DNA of 64,000 bases. It comes from Leptospira perolatii. GTDB lineage: Bacteria > Spirochaetota > Leptospiria > Leptospirales > Leptospiraceae. The stretch spans positions 1-64,000 of the forward strand of contig NZ_NPDZ01000009.1 of assembly GCF_002811875.1 (NCBI RefSeq). Direction: 5' to 3'. The notes under the pieces were generated by a model. It was not told the origin of the DNA and searched no databases. It worked only from the letters and a program-made list of their open reading frames with translations. Below, in pieces: positions 9,003-17,677 of the stretch (within the stretch, counting starts at the first letter, position 1; every line of letters starts with the position of its first letter). A program made the position numbers and the translations under genes.

Positions 9003-9404
9003 ATGCCCAGGTTACTTCTTTCTATCGCATTACAATCGTTAGTGGTCCTTTACGTATTTCCCCTAATCAATCCGCTCTTTCGAGTTACCGGTCCTTGGTG
9101 GGATGCTATGGTAGTCGTCCTTTTCTTCGGATTCGTAAACTTTGTATTGAGATGGTTCTTGGTAATCGTTACTCTCGGAGTAGGATTGATCGTATATATA
9201 CTGACCTTAGGATTGGCAGGATTGTTTGTAAACGCTGTCGTTCTTTTGTTAATCGGAAATTTTCTGCCTGATCACTTATTTGTACCTGGATTCGGGTCTG
9301 CGTTTATGGGTGGGATCGTGCTTACCTTAGCCAACTATGTGGCGAAAAGACAAACCGAAGAAGAAGAGGATTTTCCATTAAAGAAATCTAGAAAAGAAGA
9401 TTAG
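9003..9404 (+). CDS. Phage-holin-4-type four-helix membrane protein
   Basis: About 133 residues. ATG at 9003 is preferred over an in-frame TTG at 8991, because GGA lies 7 nt upstream of the ATG and the TTG would be within that ribosome binding site. Four hydrophobic helices follow one another, ending in an acidic and basic tail (KRQTEEEEDF...). The Gly-rich turn pattern (VTLGVGLIVYILTLGLAGL) is that of the phage holin family 4 superfamily (DUF360-like), which in free-living bacteria are small inner membrane proteins with no proven lysis role. Confidence 0.75.
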   Translation: MPRLLLSIALQSLVVLYVFPLINPLFRVTGPWWDAMVVVLFFGFVNFVLRWFLVIVTLGVGLIVYILTLGLAGLFVNAVVLLLIGNFLPDHLFVPGFGSAFMGGIVLTLANYVAKRQTEEEEDFPLKKSRKED

Positions 9405-9508
9405 AAGATTGCAATATTGTAAGATTACAAAATTCGGATGCTCCACCGGATTTAAATTCCAGAGGGAAAATTCATCTGGCTAGAGATGTTCAGAAGGAGG
9501 TTGCTACT

Positions 9509-9919
9509 TTGTCTCTATTGAAAGTAACAGGCCAGTGTCATTGCGGTAAGATAAGTTATGAAGCGGTTTTAGATACCGAGAAAGTATCTATTTGCCACTG
9601 TACAGATTGCCAGATGCTGACCGGAAGCGCCTACAGAGTAAGTGTTCCGGTCCCGAAGGAAGACTTTCGACTGTTTCGTGGCGAGCCTAAGGTTTATATA
9701 AAGACTGCAGACAGTGGAAACAAAAGGGCTCATACTTTTTGTCCGGATTGCGGCACTCCAATCCATTCTTCTTCTGTGCTAAATCCGACTGCATATTCTT
9801 TGCGCGTAGGTTGTCTTGATGAACGGGAACAACTTCCACCGAAAAGACAGAACTGGTGTAAATCTGCCGTGTCGTGGTCTATGAATCTGGAGCAAATTCC
9901 GCAAAATCAGGGACAATAG
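9509..9919 (+). CDS. GFA-family zinc protein (glutathione-dependent formaldehyde-activating-like / CENP-V)
   Basis: A 136-residue cytoplasmic protein. The start is TTG at 9509, supported by AGGAGG at 9495-9500 with 8-nt spacing. The family zinc ligands are present: QCHCGKISYE at the N terminus, ICHCTDCQ, then FCPDCGTPI. Related proteins bind two zinc ions; many bear the formaldehyde-activating name without proven activity. Its closeness to a TetR/alcohol dehydrogenase pair hints at aldehyde handling, but it is a separate transcription unit. Confidence 0.88.
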   Translation: MSLLKVTGQCHCGKISYEAVLDTEKVSICHCTDCQMLTGSAYRVSVPVPKEDFRLFRGEPKVYIKTADSGNKRAHTFCPDCGTPIHSSSVLNPTAYSLRVGCLDEREQLPPKRQNWCKSAVSWSMNLEQIPQNQGQ

Positions 9920-10043
9920 ATTCTTAACTCTAAGTTTGTTACTATTAGAAACAAATCTTTCTAAGTACTTATTTTTCTAAGTAAGTAATTTATGAATTTA
10001 TTACTCTCTGGACAGTATTCGGAGCATTGCGGGGTCACTGATT

Positions 10044-10643
10044 TTACCTTTCGAGCTCTCCAAGCATTTCTGTTTCCATCTCTTCGAAGTATTTTCGGTT
10101 ATGTGTTATCATATACAACTGAGAATTCCCCTGAAAAAGTTTCATAAATAGTTCTGCTTTCTTTCTGGGATTAAAGTAATCCGGAACTAATCCCTTTTGT
10201 TTGCACGATGCAAAGTAATCGCTAAGACATTCGAGCCATGATTCTAAAACAGAAGCGGATCGATTCGCAAGTTCCACATCCGGTTGGTCTAGACTACTCA
10301 TAAACCGCGCGAGAGGGCATCCAAAAAATTTGCCAGACTTGGTCTGTTTTCTTAAAAGAGCCATCCACCTTCGCACGAATTCTTGGGGAGTTTCGGAAGA
10401 ATTCATTAATCGAATCCAGCTGTTCCGGAAATCGTCTCCCTGTTGCTTTAGGTATTCAAAACCTAATTCTTCCTTTGTTTGAAAATACCTGTAAAAGCTG
10501 GCTTTATGCGAAGAGGATTCGTCGATTACCTGATTGATGCTGGTTCCGGCATAGCCCTGAGAATACATCAGTCGAACCGCAGTATCTACGATCCGTTCAT
10601 AAGGCCCGTTAGGACTCGATTCTTGTTTTCCTGCAGAACTCAC
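10044..10643 (-). CDS. TetR/AcrR-family transcriptional repressor
   Basis: A 199-residue regulator with a GTG start. The N-terminal helix-turn-helix is at about residues 15-62, including SQGYAGTSINQVIDESSSHK and ASFYRYFQTKEELG. The C-terminal half is a TetR ligand-binding domain of the TetR_C_11-like type, with CPLARFMSSL near its middle. It is divergent from the zinc alcohol dehydrogenase at 10734. The 90-nt region between them holds two sites with identical TAGAC-N6-GTCTA cores, so it most likely represses both the dehydrogenase and itself until an electrophile or aldehyde-like ligand binds. Confidence 0.9.
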   Translation of the reverse strand: MSSAGKQESSPNGPYERIVDTAVRLMYSQGYAGTSINQVIDESSSHKASFYRYFQTKEELGFEYLKQQGDDFRNSWIRLMNSSETPQEFVRRWMALLRKQTKSGKFFGCPLARFMSSLDQPDVELANRSASVLESWLECLSDYFASCKQKGLVPDYFNPRKKAELFMKLFQGNSQLYMITHNRKYFEEMETEMLGELER

Positions 10644-10651
10644 TTTCCCAA

Positions 10652-10689
10652 AAATAAATGAGTAGACTAACTGGTCTACTCATTTATTT
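10652..10689. promoter_or_regulatory. Perfect 16-bp-arm palindrome, likely TetR operator 1
   Basis: The left arm (10652-10667) and right arm (10674-10689) are exact reverse complements around a 6-nt spacer. The core is TAGAC-N6-GTCTA, shared with the second site 43 bp away. The site begins 9 nt upstream of the repressor's GTG start, so it should control autoregulation. Confidence 0.75.
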
Positions 10690-10705
10690 AATGGTAACAA
10701 TGGGA

Positions 10706-10721
10706 TAGACTAGTCGGTCTA
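10706..10721. promoter_or_regulatory. Second TAGAC-N6-GTCTA site, likely TetR operator 2
   Basis: Same core and spacing as the site at 10652-10689, but with shorter arms. The centres are 43 bp apart, about four helical turns, so two dimers would sit on the same DNA face. It ends 12 nt before the dehydrogenase start and next to its GGAGG, where binding would block transcription. Confidence 0.7.
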
Positions 10722-10733
10722 CTTGGAGGAATT

Positions 10734-11756
10734 ATGCAACAGTTGAGATTTGTGAAGAGAAATAAATTAGAATGGGCCGAAGTTCCGGATCCAAAAATTA
10801 CGGATCTCAATCAGGCCCTGGTAAAACCGATCGCAGTCTCAAGGTGCGACTTGGATATTCCGATTTTGAGAGGATTTACGATGTTCCGACCACCTTTTCC
10901 GGTGGGTCATGAGTTTGTAGGTGAAATAGTCTCAACCAGTGAGGAATTGGCTGCCGAGTTTCCAAAAGGAACCAGGGTGATTATTCCGTTTCAAATATCC
11001 TGCGGTCATTGTCACTCTTGCGAATCCGGACAATCCAAGAGTTGCAGTACTGTTTCGCCTTTAAGCGCTTACGGTATGGGAAAGGGAGCAAAGGAATTTG
11101 GAGGAGCACTTTCGGATCTAGTTTTGGTTCCTTATGCAAAGCAGATGTTAGTGCCTTTTTCGAATAAAACCGATCCAGTTGCAATCGCTAGTATTAACGA
11201 TAACTTGGTGGAATCTTGGAAATTAGCCGGAGTTCACCTGAAGCAAAACAAAAATCAAAGAATCTTAATATTAGGTGGCTATGCATACAGTATAGGTCTT
11301 TACACCGCAGCACTAGCAGTGCATATGGGAGCTTCTGAAGTGGTTTATGCCGATAATAATTCCAAGAGACTAGAGCTTGCAGCCTCTTACGGTGCTAAGG
11401 TGCAGGAGATTTCGGAATTTCCAAAAAGCCTGGGAAAATTCGATATCGTTGCAGACGCGAGCGGCACTTTGGAAGGCTGGAATTGCGGGCTGAAATCCTT
11501 GGAGATCGATGGTAATTTTGGATGCGCTTCAATCTTTTGGACGAACTCGGTTCCGATTCCTTATTTAGATTTATATAATAATGGTGCAAATATCAAATTA
11601 GGAAGAGTTCGGTCTAGAGAATGGATTCCGGAGATTCTAAGGGAAGTGGAACAGAACGGATTCGATCCTTCCAAGGTAGTGACCAAAAAGGCCAGTTGGT
11701 CCGATGCTGCGGAAGCATTTATCGAAGAAGAAACAAAACTCGTAATTACACGTTGA
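10734..11756 (+). CDS. Zinc-dependent medium-chain alcohol dehydrogenase
   Basis: A 340-residue oxidoreductase using NAD(P)H and zinc. Catalytic zinc ligands are Cys38 (SRCD) and the GHEFVGE histidine/glutamate. The structural zinc site is four closely spaced cysteines (CGHCHSCESGQSKSC). The Rossmann fold is at about 170-300 (ILILGGYAYSIGLYTAALA), with an unusual glycine pattern rather than plain GxGxxG. GGAGG precedes the ATG. It is divergent from, and likely controlled by, the TetR regulator. Substrate unknown. Confidence 0.9.
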   Translation: MQQLRFVKRNKLEWAEVPDPKITDLNQALVKPIAVSRCDLDIPILRGFTMFRPPFPVGHEFVGEIVSTSEELAAEFPKGTRVIIPFQISCGHCHSCESGQSKSCSTVSPLSAYGMGKGAKEFGGALSDLVLVPYAKQMLVPFSNKTDPVAIASINDNLVESWKLAGVHLKQNKNQRILILGGYAYSIGLYTAALAVHMGASEVVYADNNSKRLELAASYGAKVQEISEFPKSLGKFDIVADASGTLEGWNCGLKSLEIDGNFGCASIFWTNSVPIPYLDLYNNGANIKLGRVRSREWIPEILREVEQNGFDPSKVVTKKASWSDAAEAFIEEETKLVITR

Positions 11757-11840
11757 TTTGATTCTCTAAGAGTTCCGGCTAGGAAAGCTTGTTTTAAAAG
11801 AAATGAGGCTGGTGAGAACCAAGAAACAGTTTAGGAAAAC

Positions 11841-12506
11841 TTAAAACTTTCCTATCGATCGAAAATAATCTCCGAGCATGGAATCAACTTCCGAAAAGGG
11901 CAGATATCCCCTGGATAGGATTCCTCTCTCAAAACCGTCCGAAAATACTAGGGCAGGGAAACTTGTGACCCCTAAGGAAAAACCGTACTGAAAATCGTTC
12001 AAAGTTTCTAAAGAAGTCTCCGGACGCGCATACATTTCTTGGAATTCATCTGTAGGAACTCCAAAAGATTCCGAAAGAGTCGCAAAGGTTTTCTGCTCGC
12101 TTGGATCTGCTCCTTTTGCATGAAATTCAAGAGAGATAGCATCTAAAAAATCGAAGGTTACTTCAGGGCGTAGTCTCTGGATAGAAATGATCGCCTTGCA
12201 CGCCGGCTCCGAGTCGTATCTTAAATCCCGTCGTTTTAATGTTTCGTAATTAAAACTTCTACCGGTGATTCGCTCGACTTCCTTCCAGGAATACCTGAGT
12301 TTTTCGACGAGTTCGTCAGAGAATGTTTCTGCGTCCGCTCCGAACTGAGTTCCTCCCAGAACGAGAGAGAACTCGATTGAATTTGAATACTTTTCTCGAA
12401 TCCTTTGGAATACAGGTGCAAAGCCGTAGCTCCAAGGGCAAAGCGGATCCGCTACATACAATAAGGAATGCTTTCGATTTGCTTCTACGATTTCCAAGTC
12501 GGCCAC
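11841..12506 (-). CDS. DsbA-family (FrnE-like) thioredoxin-fold protein
   Basis: A 221-residue cytoplasmic protein with no signal peptide. The thioredoxin-fold active site reads PLCPWSYGF, so the second cysteine of CxxC is replaced by Ser, as in 2-hydroxychromene-2-carboxylate isomerase and many FrnE relatives. The cis-Pro region is FPALVF near the C terminus (GVTSFPALVFSDG). Likely role: glutathione- or thiol-linked isomerase or oxidoreductase, substrate unknown. It is separated by a terminator from the gene at 12617-12901. Confidence 0.82.
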   Translation of the reverse strand: MADLEIVEANRKHSLLYVADPLCPWSYGFAPVFQRIREKYSNSIEFSLVLGGTQFGADAETFSDELVEKLRYSWKEVERITGRSFNYETLKRRDLRYDSEPACKAIISIQRLRPEVTFDFLDAISLEFHAKGADPSEQKTFATLSESFGVPTDEFQEMYARPETSLETLNDFQYGFSLGVTSFPALVFSDGFERGILSRGYLPFSEVDSMLGDYFRSIGKF

Positions 12507-12565
12507 ACTTAATTACGGACATTAAACGACGAATAGAAAAAGGGCCACTCTCTTTTTGCATAAAA

Positions 12566-12590
12566 AAAGGCGGGAAAAAATCCCGCCTTT
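12566..12590 (-). terminator. Rho-independent terminator after the 94-residue membrane protein gene
   Basis: A 10-bp perfect stem (AAAGGCGGGA at 12566-12575, TCCCGCCTTT at 12581-12590) with a 5-nt loop. On the minus strand the stem is followed by a T run (12562-12568). It starts 26 nt past the stop of 12617-12901 and insulates the DsbA-like gene. Confidence 0.85.
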
Positions 12591-12616
12591 CCTCTGACTT
12601 TTCGTTTTGGAGGATT

Positions 12617-12901
12617 TTAGATTTCGTTCGGGTGTTTGACGTAGTATAGTGATAGCCATACTACCCCGAATAGGACCCCCGCGTACGCTAGGATCGCGGT
12701 CGCAATGTCTATCATCGGAAGAACCGTGCCAATAGGTGTAACTTTTGTAGCGGTTATTCTCGTTGCTTCACCTAAGATTAGGAATAGACCTCCTAATCCG
12801 ATCAAGTGATAGCGTGCCATTGCGTCCTTGGATACTCGGGCGAACCGGGCAAACACAGGAACAGCCAAAAGCGCTAATGCGAAGATGGTGACTGTATCCA
12901 T
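12617..12901 (-). CDS. Small three-helix membrane protein
   Basis: 94 residues with hydrophobic spans at about 4-20, 33-50 and 62-86. The loops are short and the C-terminal tail ends HPNEI. A strong GGAGG stands 8 nt upstream of the ATG, and an obvious terminator follows, so this is a genuine single-gene unit. I do not recognise the family. Confidence 0.7.
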   Translation of the reverse strand: MDTVTIFALALLAVPVFARFARVSKDAMARYHLIGLGGLFLILGEATRITATKVTPIGTVLPMIDIATAILAYAGVLFGVVWLSLYYVKHPNEI

Positions 12902-13211
12902 GGTTCATACCTCCTTAAGCTCCTAGTTTAGACTCCGCCTGTTTCTATGTTCCCCTTTCTTTTTTTCCGAAGATATTCTACATAAAACATTTGTTATATA
13001 ACAAAGCATTAGTTGTGAATCTTTCACCCTAATCTGTTAGATGTAAATTTATTTCCAATTGTTCCTTAAGTGATTTGATAAGTATTCGTAAATTTCTTAA
13101 TATTGAAAAAGGACATTTATAAAACGTATGAATTTTTTATAAAGAATTCACTGCAAAGACTCGATTCATCTCTTTGTTATTCACAGAATCGTAATCATTC
13201 TGGAATAAAAT
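12902..13211. other. 310-nt divergent intergenic region
   Basis: No gene seen. AT-rich DNA containing the palindrome at 12990-13005 and a pair of TTTATAAA boxes near 13120 and 13137. It should hold promoters for the small membrane protein (minus) and for the M14-like protein (plus). Confidence 0.5.
12990..13005. promoter_or_regulatory. Perfect 16-bp palindrome, candidate operator
   Basis: TTTGTTATATAACAAA, fully symmetric, 89-104 nt upstream of the small membrane protein gene and about 207 nt upstream of the M14-like gene. The length and AT core suit a dimeric winged-helix repressor (MarR or Fur type). Which regulator binds is unknown. Confidence 0.45.
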
Positions 13212-14399
13212 TTGTTTTGGCGTTCAGGGAAGTTTAAAAAACTATTCAATAACGTGGATGTACTTTCATATTACTTGGAAAGCTATGAGGCTTGCAGGAA
13301 AGCTTTTTCTTCTTATAGCGACTCTCTCAAAGAAACTTTCAAAAGATTCAAGCACGAGATTTTAGAAATCCCAAAAGAAGGTGGTCAGATCGATATCTTT
13401 CTTTTGGGTTCTAAGAAAAAGGCCCCGAAGAAAGCAGTCATTATAACTTCTGGGATTCACGGTGTAGAAGGTTATGCCGGTTCCGCCTTTCAAAGGCGCT
13501 GGATCGAAGAATATTTGTTAAACGAAGATTCTACTTTTCAGCTTCCGAACAATGTCGATTTTGTAATTTTGCACGGTATCAATTCTAGTGGATTTAGAAG
13601 TTTCAGAAGGGTGAATGAGAGAAACGTAGATCTAAATAGAAATTTTGCGCTAAAAAGAGATAAGCTTCATAAGAAGGTAAAGAATCGAGGTTACCGCAAG
13701 CTCCAATCTTTTTTGAATCCGCCCAAGCCGTTTTCGTTCTATAGTTTCGAATACATTCTTTTCGTACTTCGATTTCTTGGAATCGTCATTAGATTCGGAG
13801 CCAAGTATGTTCTGGACGCTGCGGTAAATGGACAATACGAATTCCCCTTAGGAATATACTTTGGAGGAAGGAAGCCAGAACCAGTCGTCCGAAAACTCAG
13901 AAAATATTTTCGAAAAAACCTAAAGGATTATAAAGAACTTTTGGTCTTGGATTTTCATACCGGCTACGGAGCTAAGAACTCGCTTAGTTTGATGCAAAAT
14001 TCCCCGCCTGGCAGCCCCGAGGACAAGAATCTCAGAAAGGTCTTCGGAGATTTCGGGCTTCTGTTAAACGAAGGGGAAGAGGATTTTTATAGAACTACCG
14101 GAGACTTTACCGACTTTTTCGGTAAGCTGTTTGGGGATAAGAAGAAGCTTTATCCGATTACTGTAGAAATGGGAACCTTTGGAAATCTCAAATTCTGGGG
14201 GGCTGTCAAAGGTAGTTTTTTGATGATCAGCGAAAACAGAATCAGAAATTTCGGTTCGAAGTCCAAGTCATCCGCGAAGAGAATCGAAACAGAATTTCGA
14301 GAGATGTTCTATCCTCAGCGAGAAGAATGGAGGCTTGCGGCGATGGATCAAGTGTTCTCAATTTTGCCTCACGCGATCGTGAGATTCGCGAAAGTCTGA
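13212..14399 (+). CDS. DUF2817 / M14-like zinc carboxypeptidase homologue
   Basis: A 395-residue protein. The M14 zinc motif HxxE appears in SGIHGVEGYAGSAF, a third His in LVLDFHTGYGAK, and a possible catalytic Glu in PITVEMGTFG. NERNVDLNRNF matches the substrate-binding Asn-Arg of the fold. This corresponds to DUF2817, whose members are predicted zinc peptidases or deacylases. The start is TTG at 13212 with GGA 7 nt upstream. No signal peptide is seen, and one hydrophobic stretch (about 178-195) may be buried. Substrate unknown. Confidence 0.82.
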   Translation: MFWRSGKFKKLFNNVDVLSYYLESYEACRKAFSSYSDSLKETFKRFKHEILEIPKEGGQIDIFLLGSKKKAPKKAVIITSGIHGVEGYAGSAFQRRWIEEYLLNEDSTFQLPNNVDFVILHGINSSGFRSFRRVNERNVDLNRNFALKRDKLHKKVKNRGYRKLQSFLNPPKPFSFYSFEYILFVLRFLGIVIRFGAKYVLDAAVNGQYEFPLGIYFGGRKPEPVVRKLRKYFRKNLKDYKELLVLDFHTGYGAKNSLSLMQNSPPGSPEDKNLRKVFGDFGLLLNEGEEDFYRTTGDFTDFFGKLFGDKKKLYPITVEMGTFGNLKFWGAVKGSFLMISENRIRNFGSKSKSSAKRIETEFREMFYPQREEWRLAAMDQVFSILPHAIVRFAKV

Positions 14400-14415
14400 A
14401 GCTGGTCCAAAGATA

Positions 14416-16179
14416 TTACTGTCTATCAACGATCAGAACTGTGACATCGTCTTCGAAGTCTGAGCGCATGCAGTAGCTGCGAGAATCCTTAATTATGTTT
14501 TCTGCGATCTCTTTTGCGTCGTACTGATGGCCGGATCGAATCGCTAAAGTCAAAAGATCCTCGCTGTACTTTCTGGATCGATCTTCGTTGGTGTGTTCGA
14601 TTAATCCGTCGGTATAAAGGACAAGTCGATCGGAGGAATTAAAAGAGGTAACTAATTCTTCGAAGAATAAATCCGGTATAACTCCTACAAGCTTGCCCTT
14701 TGTTTCTAAATACGAAAGTGTGCCTTCTGCTTTTCTATGCAGAATCGGAGGATTGTGACCGGCGTTCGCATATACCAAAGTATTCGAACCGGTATGCAAT
14801 ACTCCGTAAAAAGCAGTCAGAAAGTTTCCCGCTAACTTATTATACAAAGCGTAATTGAGAGCGGTAAAATACTTGGAAGGGCTCGATAGAATTTCTCCAT
14901 CGAATGTTTCCATAATCGTATGAATGACTGCCGCGACTACCGATGCTGATAATCCGTGGCCGGAGACGTCGGCAATTAGAACCGCAGTCCTTTGATCGTC
15001 TAGTTTTATAATATTATAAAAATCTCCACCTACGCTATCGAAAGGAAGGTGTTGCAATCCGATATCCATTCCCTTGACATAGGGAATGGAAGAAGGAAGT
15101 ATCCGAGTCATTACTTCTCTGGCTCGTCTGAGTTCTCTTTCGTTGTCCATTACTTTATGGAACAGATTCGCGTTCTTAATTGTAACGCTGAGCCGATTTG
15201 CAATTGCTCCTAACATTTCCAAATCAGCGTGCGTAAACGCAAAACCTGAATATTTGTTGTTTACGCTAATCACTCCTAGGAGCTCACCCCTATAAAGTAA
15301 GGGCGCAGAGATTAACGAATTTGCTTCGAACTTGTATTTCGCGTTTTTGTCATACCTTGGATCTTCGTCCAAGTTTTGAATGAGTAGGCTTTGCTTTTCC
15401 TTGGCGACCCAGCCTGAGATGCCTTCTCCGTAGGGAACTTGAATCAGATGAATCGCTTCTTCCGGAATTCCCCTTGCGGCAAGAATTCGGAGAGATTCCA
15501 GAGCCGGATCCGCGAGGTAGATTGTTCCGGCCTTTGCTTCTAGAAACTGCAATACCTTGTCTAAAAGCCAGTTGCCTAGTTCCTGAATGCTCTTTTCGGC
15601 AACCGTCAGTTTTTCGAATTCGTATAATAATGATAGTTCTAGGATTCTCTTTTTTAGAGACTCGTGAGTCTTCGCGTTTTTGATTGCGATCGCCGCGATT
15701 TCGGATAACGAAGTGAGAACTTCAATATCTAAATGATCGAATTTTCTCCCTCCGGTCTTATTCAAGATTTCCAGTGTTCCGATCACCTCATCTTGGATAA
15801 ATAACGGGACGCAAGCCAAGGATTTTGTACGAAATCCCGTTTTTTGGTCTAAGGCTGGATTGAATCTCGGGTCAGTATAAGCATCTTCTAAAAGGATAGG
15901 TTTTTTTTCTTTTGCAACAGCTCCTGCAATTCCTTGGCCGATTTCCAATCTGGCGTATTTTTGTATGATTTCTCCCTTTTCTCCTAAGGCTACTTCGCAG
16001 TATAAGAACCCATCTTTCTCGTCCAAAAGAAACAAGGAGCTAGCTTCCGCTTCCAACAGATCTTTTGAATAGAGCATGATCAAAGGAAGCAACTGGTAAA
16101 GATCCAAGTTTGCATTCAGTATCGTGCTAGTATTTAGCAAGCTTCGGTATTTGCTCGCTTCTGAATCAACCTTAACCAT
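14416..16179 (-). CDS. GAF-GAF-SpoIIE (PP2C-type) serine phosphatase
   Basis: A 587-residue cytoplasmic protein. A first GAF domain (about 20-170), a second GAF (about 195-345), a short helix linker, and a PP2C/SpoIIE phosphatase domain (about 370-587). Metal-binding aspartates appear in AVLIADVSGHGLSASVV, in LYTDGLIEHTN and in the terminal DDVTVLIV. Such RsbU-like enzymes dephosphorylate a STAS anti-anti-sigma protein in response to a GAF signal. A STAS gene occurs at 38189 and another SpoIIE protein at 33056. It is divergent from the phosphoesterase at 16334. Confidence 0.92.
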   Translation of the reverse strand: MVKVDSEASKYRSLLNTSTILNANLDLYQLLPLIMLYSKDLLEAEASSLFLLDEKDGFLYCEVALGEKGEIIQKYARLEIGQGIAGAVAKEKKPILLEDAYTDPRFNPALDQKTGFRTKSLACVPLFIQDEVIGTLEILNKTGGRKFDHLDIEVLTSLSEIAAIAIKNAKTHESLKKRILELSLLYEFEKLTVAEKSIQELGNWLLDKVLQFLEAKAGTIYLADPALESLRILAARGIPEEAIHLIQVPYGEGISGWVAKEKQSLLIQNLDEDPRYDKNAKYKFEANSLISAPLLYRGELLGVISVNNKYSGFAFTHADLEMLGAIANRLSVTIKNANLFHKVMDNERELRRAREVMTRILPSSIPYVKGMDIGLQHLPFDSVGGDFYNIIKLDDQRTAVLIADVSGHGLSASVVAAVIHTIMETFDGEILSSPSKYFTALNYALYNKLAGNFLTAFYGVLHTGSNTLVYANAGHNPPILHRKAEGTLSYLETKGKLVGVIPDLFFEELVTSFNSSDRLVLYTDGLIEHTNEDRSRKYSEDLLTLAIRSGHQYDAKEIAENIIKDSRSYCMRSDFEDDVTVLIVDRQ

Positions 16180-16333
16180 AGTTCAAGCAAGCCTTACATG
16201 GTACGCGATCGAAGTCAACGGATTGTCGTATTCTAACAGCCAAATTCGCAGGAAAGAAGCAAAACATTTTAGTAAACGCTACTTTTCAAAGGATTTTTAG
16301 GAACGCAGAAAGCTAAAAACGGTCGGATGATTA

Positions 16334-17602
16334 ATGGAGTTCGAATTGCAAAGATTTTATATATTTCTCAGTATATTCACCGTTATCCTATCGATTGCTT
16401 ATTATTATGCGACATACAGGCTTACTTCGCCTTTTGCTCTGGATTCGACACATAAGATAATCCTCTGGTCAGTCGTGGGAATTCTGGTGTTACTCACACC
16501 CGGGGCTTATTTGCTCAGCTTGTTTTATCGTGAGACTGCCTGGCAAAAGGTTTGGTCCTACACTGCGTTTACTAGCTTGGGATTCTTTACTTTACTTCTT
16601 TCTTTTGTAGTATTTCAAGATTTAGGGCGTCTAGCTTGGAAAGGTTGGGTGCATCTCGCGGATATTTTGCAATTGAATGCGCGGACCCAAGAGCAATCGA
16701 TTCCGAATCCATCGATTGGTTTTTCCTTTTTTGCTTCGGAGGCAAATCCCTCTTTTTCGATGAGTCGCAAGGATTTGTTAGAGAAGATCGGCTCTGTCCT
16801 AGTTCTCGCATTAACAGGCGGCTTGACTGCATATGGATTTTACCAAGCGCATAGAGGTCCAAAGATAAAAGAAGTGAGACTTCGTTTTCCTAATTTACCC
16901 GAAGGTCTTCACGGGTTTAAGATTGCGCAACTGTCTGATATTCATATCGGACCGACCATCAAGAAAGGTTTTTTGGAAGATGTGGTCCAGAGAACTAACA
17001 CGTTAGAGGCGGACCTAGTAGCGGTAACAGGAGATTTGGTAGACGGTACTGTGAACTTATTGAGAGAGCACGTGGAGCCTCTTTCTTCTTTGAACTCGAA
17101 GTACGGTACTTACTTTGTCACCGGAAATCATGAATACTATTCCGGCGCGATTTCTTGGGTTAGAGAATTGGAGAATCTCGGACTAAATGTTCTCTTAAAT
17201 CAAAATCGAATCATAGAGCATAACGGTGCGAGGTTGGCGGTCGCAGGAGTCACTGATTATAAAGCTCATACGATTATTCCAGCTCATAGATCGGATCCGT
17301 TCCAGGCTGCTACCGGAACACACAATGCAGATTTCAAAATGCTGCTGGCCCACCAACCGAATTCAGTGTTTGAAGCGGCAAAAGCCGGTTTCCATTTGCA
17401 ATTGTCAGGGCATACCCACGGAGGTCAGTACTTTCCCGGAAACCTGCTCGTATACTTGGCGCAAAAATTTGTAGCAGGTCTGCATTATTGGGAAGGTACT
17501 TCCTTGTACGTTAGTAGAGGAACCGGTTACTGGGGACCTCCCTTAAGAATAGGAGCTCCTTCAGAAATCACTTTGTTGGTTTTAGAGAAATCTGAATCCT
17601 AA
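16334..17602 (+). CDS. Membrane-anchored metallophosphoesterase (YkuE-like)
   Basis: A 422-residue protein. Four hydrophobic helices occupy about residues 5-175. Then comes a calcineurin-type domain with its metal motifs: QLSDIHIGP, VTGDLVDG, GNHEYYSG, LAHQPNS and SGHTHGGQ. The active site would be on the side facing the fourth helix's exit, by family analogy the periplasm. YkuE-type enzymes act on phospholipid-related substrates; here the substrate is not determined. Confidence 0.9.
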   Translation: MEFELQRFYIFLSIFTVILSIAYYYATYRLTSPFALDSTHKIILWSVVGILVLLTPGAYLLSLFYRETAWQKVWSYTAFTSLGFFTLLLSFVVFQDLGRLAWKGWVHLADILQLNARTQEQSIPNPSIGFSFFASEANPSFSMSRKDLLEKIGSVLVLALTGGLTAYGFYQAHRGPKIKEVRLRFPNLPEGLHGFKIAQLSDIHIGPTIKKGFLEDVVQRTNTLEADLVAVTGDLVDGTVNLLREHVEPLSSLNSKYGTYFVTGNHEYYSGAISWVRELENLGLNVLLNQNRIIEHNGARLAVAGVTDYKAHTIIPAHRSDPFQAATGTHNADFKMLLAHQPNSVFEAAKAGFHLQLSGHTHGGQYFPGNLLVYLAQKFVAGLHYWEGTSLYVSRGTGYWGPPLRIGAPSEITLLVLEKSES

Positions 17603-17677
17603 TCAATATAGAGTATTGTCGCTAAGAGATGTGTAGCTCGGAAAGGAATTTGACATTCTAAAAGGATAGCTTACAAC

